A model generated the notes under the pieces. The model searched no databases, was not told where the DNA came from, and saw only the letters and a program-made list of their open reading frames with translations. This document shows, one piece after another, positions 62,716 through 64,000 of a DNA stretch of 64,000 nucleotides. Each line of letters opens with the position of its first letter. Positions within the stretch are counted from its first letter, which is position 1. Made by a program: the position numbers and the translations under genes. The DNA comes from DATBVX01 sp963695985 (GTDB taxonomy: Bacteria; Pseudomonadota; Gammaproteobacteria; Steroidobacterales; Steroidobacteraceae), in the NCBI GenBank assembly GCA_963695985.1, contig CAVOIC010000007.1, positions 62,001 to 126,000 of the forward strand. The letters are read 5' to 3'.

Positions 62716-64000
62716 ATGCCCATCCGCGTTCTCGAACCCGAACTCATCAGCCAGATCGCTGCCGGCGAGGTCATCGAGCGGCCCGCTTCCGTGATCAAGG
62801 AACTCGTGGAGAACGCGCTCGATGCGGGCGCGCGGCGCATTGATATCGAAGTGGAGAAGGGCGGGGCCGCGCTGTGCCGCGTACGTGACGATGGCAGTGG
62901 CATCGCGGCCGAGGAATTGCCACTCGCGCTGGCACGCCATGCGACCAGCAAGATCAGCGCGCTCGATGACCTGGAGCACGTGGTGAGCTTCGGCTTTCGC
63001 GGCGAGGCGCTGCCGAGCATCGCCTCCGTGTCGCGCCTGGAGCTGATCTCCCGCACCGGCGATGCCGCCCACGGCTGGAGGGTCGTCGTGGGCAATGGTG
63101 CTGAGGCCAAGCGGGTCCCGGCCCCGCATCCGCCCGGGACGACGGTCGAAGTACGCGATCTGTTCTTCAACGTTCCTGCGCGGCGCAAGTTCCTGCGCAG
63201 TGATTCCACCGAGTTGCAGCACATCGCGCGCCACGTCGAGCGCCTCGCCCTCAGCCGCTTCGATGTTGCGATCCATCTCACGCACAACCAGCGACGTGTC
63301 CTGGCGTTGCCGGCGGCACCGGACCCGGCGTCGCGCGAACAGCGCCTGGCGCAGGTGTGCGGCAGCGAGTTTCTCGATTCCGCACTGCGTATCGAGCACG
63401 AGACCACGGGTCTGAGACTCAGCGGATGGATCGCACAGCCGACGTTCGCCCGCGCTCAGCCTGACCTGCAGTTCTGGTTCATCAACGGACGACCGGTACG
63501 CGATCGACTGCTGGTGAGTGCCGCCCGGCTGGGTTACCGCGACGTGCTGTTTCACGGCCGACACCCCGCGTACGTCCTGTACCTGGAGCTCGATCCGGCG
63601 CGCGTCGATGTCAACGCGCATCCCACCAAGCAGGAAGTGCGGTTTCGCGATTCTCGGATCGTGTACGATTTCGTGCATCGCACGCTTGCGACCGTACTCA
63701 GCGAAACGCGGCCGCAGGCGCATCCTCGCGCCCCGGCACCCTCCGGAATGTTCGAGCCGCGGCAGATCGGTTTCGCACTGCGGGACACTGCGGCACCGGC
63801 TTACGTTGCCGACACGACTGCGGCGGCCATTGCCCCGGCCGCGTCCAGCCCGGACGAGCAATTTCCGCTCGGTTTCGCGCTCGGCCAGCTGCACGGCATT
63901 TACATCCTGGCCCAGGCTGCGGACGGGCTGATCGTCGTCGACATGCATGCGGCCCATGAGCGTGTGATGTACGAACGCCTGAAGCTGCTCGCTGCCGGCG
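62716..64000 (+). CDS. mutL: DNA mismatch repair protein MutL (3' end outside window)
   Basis: MutL couples mismatch recognition by MutS to strand cleavage. The open frame starts at ATG 62716 and is still open at the window end (428 codons seen). GHKL ATPase motifs are present: IAAGEVIERPASVIKELVENA core (here EVIERPASVIKELVENALDA), DDGSGI, ATSKI and GFRGEALPSIASV. The C-terminal domain begins with a DMHAAHERVMYE segment that fits the metal-binding endonuclease motif DQHA-x2-E-x4-E with Q changed to M. No mutH is in view. It follows amiC by 78 bp. Confidence 0.95.
   Translation, partial: MPIRVLEPELISQIAAGEVIERPASVIKELVENALDAGARRIDIEVEKGGAALCRVRDDGSGIAAEELPLALARHATSKISALDDLEHVVSFGFRGEALPSIASVSRLELISRTGDAAHGWRVVVGNGAEAKRVPAPHPPGTTVEVRDLFFNVPARRKFLRSDSTELQHIARHVERLALSRFDVAIHLTHNQRRVLALPAAPDPASREQRLAQVCGSEFLDSALRIEHETTGLRLSGWIAQPTFARAQPDLQFWFINGRPVRDRLLVSAARLGYRDVLFHGRHPAYVLYLELDPARVDVNAHPTKQEVRFRDSRIVYDFVHRTLATVLSETRPQAHPRAPAPSGMFEPRQIGFALRDTAAPAYVADTTAAAIAPAASSPDEQFPLGFALGQLHGIYILAQAADGLIVVDMHAAHERVMYERLKLLAAG

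Noticed and set aside
62407..63957. A 516-codon minus-strand open frame under amiC and mutL
   Set aside because: Antisense shadow of two clear genes, with no start signal or recognised domain.

Overview
The window looks like a stretch of chromosomal core genome from a GC-rich gammaproteobacterium. Gene order points to the Nevskiales/Xanthomonadales/Steroidobacter side of the class: rluC-yceF-yceD-rpmF-plsX-fabH, purM-purN with DUF2066-pgsA-like-hda, pepA-holC-valS next to lptFG, and pcnB-folK-dNK-panB-panC. That placement is inferred from families and synteny; no search was run. There are no prophage, transposase, CRISPR or rRNA genes. One tRNA gene, tRNA-Glu(CTC), is present. rluC is cut by the left edge and mutL by the right edge.

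Layout. 1-4.2 kb: rRNA modification and phospholipid/fatty-acid start-up genes. 4.2-6 kb: an L,D-transpeptidase facing a small Lpp/OprI-like lipoprotein that ends in lysine. 6.2-8.7 kb: lexA with its SOS box, then DUF1841, nth and an orphan soluble RnfB. 8.7-15.5 kb (minus): metG, two PilT-family ATPases and a HEAT-repeat Ser/Thr kinase. 15.6-17.3 kb: mrp, dcd. 17.7-22.5 kb: DUF3108-purN-purM, divergent from DUF2066-pgsA-like-hda. 23-29 kb: wrbA, small envelope genes, acyP, a lytic transglycosylase, proS, pssA, a type-4 uracil-DNA glycosylase and rimI. 29-44.7 kb: prfC, a UMF1 permease, mtfA, ACBP, the TgpA-DUF58-MoxR cluster, valS-holC-pepA and lptFG. 44.7-50 kb: a GldA/F/G-like ABC operon with DUF4340 and RDD proteins. 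50-53.6 kb: cytochrome b561, cytochrome c', an AraC regulator with a VOC protein, and an unrecognised protein. 53.7-64 kb: tRNA-Glu, pcnB, folK, a kinase, panB, panC, queG, nnr, tsaE, amiC and mutL.

Three things stand out. (1) Two convergent intergenic gaps (17331-17764 and 22541-23077) are filled almost from stop codon to stop codon by the same kind of composite non-coding element: short terminal inverted repeats, a roughly 120-nt conserved imperfect palindrome, a small hairpin with a GGA loop, and a long locus-specific inverted repeat. The layout resembles a retron ncRNA or a non-autonomous mobile element, but no partner enzyme is visible. (2) Between about 55.94 and 58.75 kb, four genes carry about 18 inferred single-base insertions and no deletions. 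This is most likely insertion-biased sequencing error, and removing the extra bases restores all four proteins to family length. (3) A HEAT-repeat/Ser-Thr kinase fusion lies in line with two PilT-type motors. Several start codons also lie 6-9 nt after a -10 hexamer, which suggests leaderless mRNAs.
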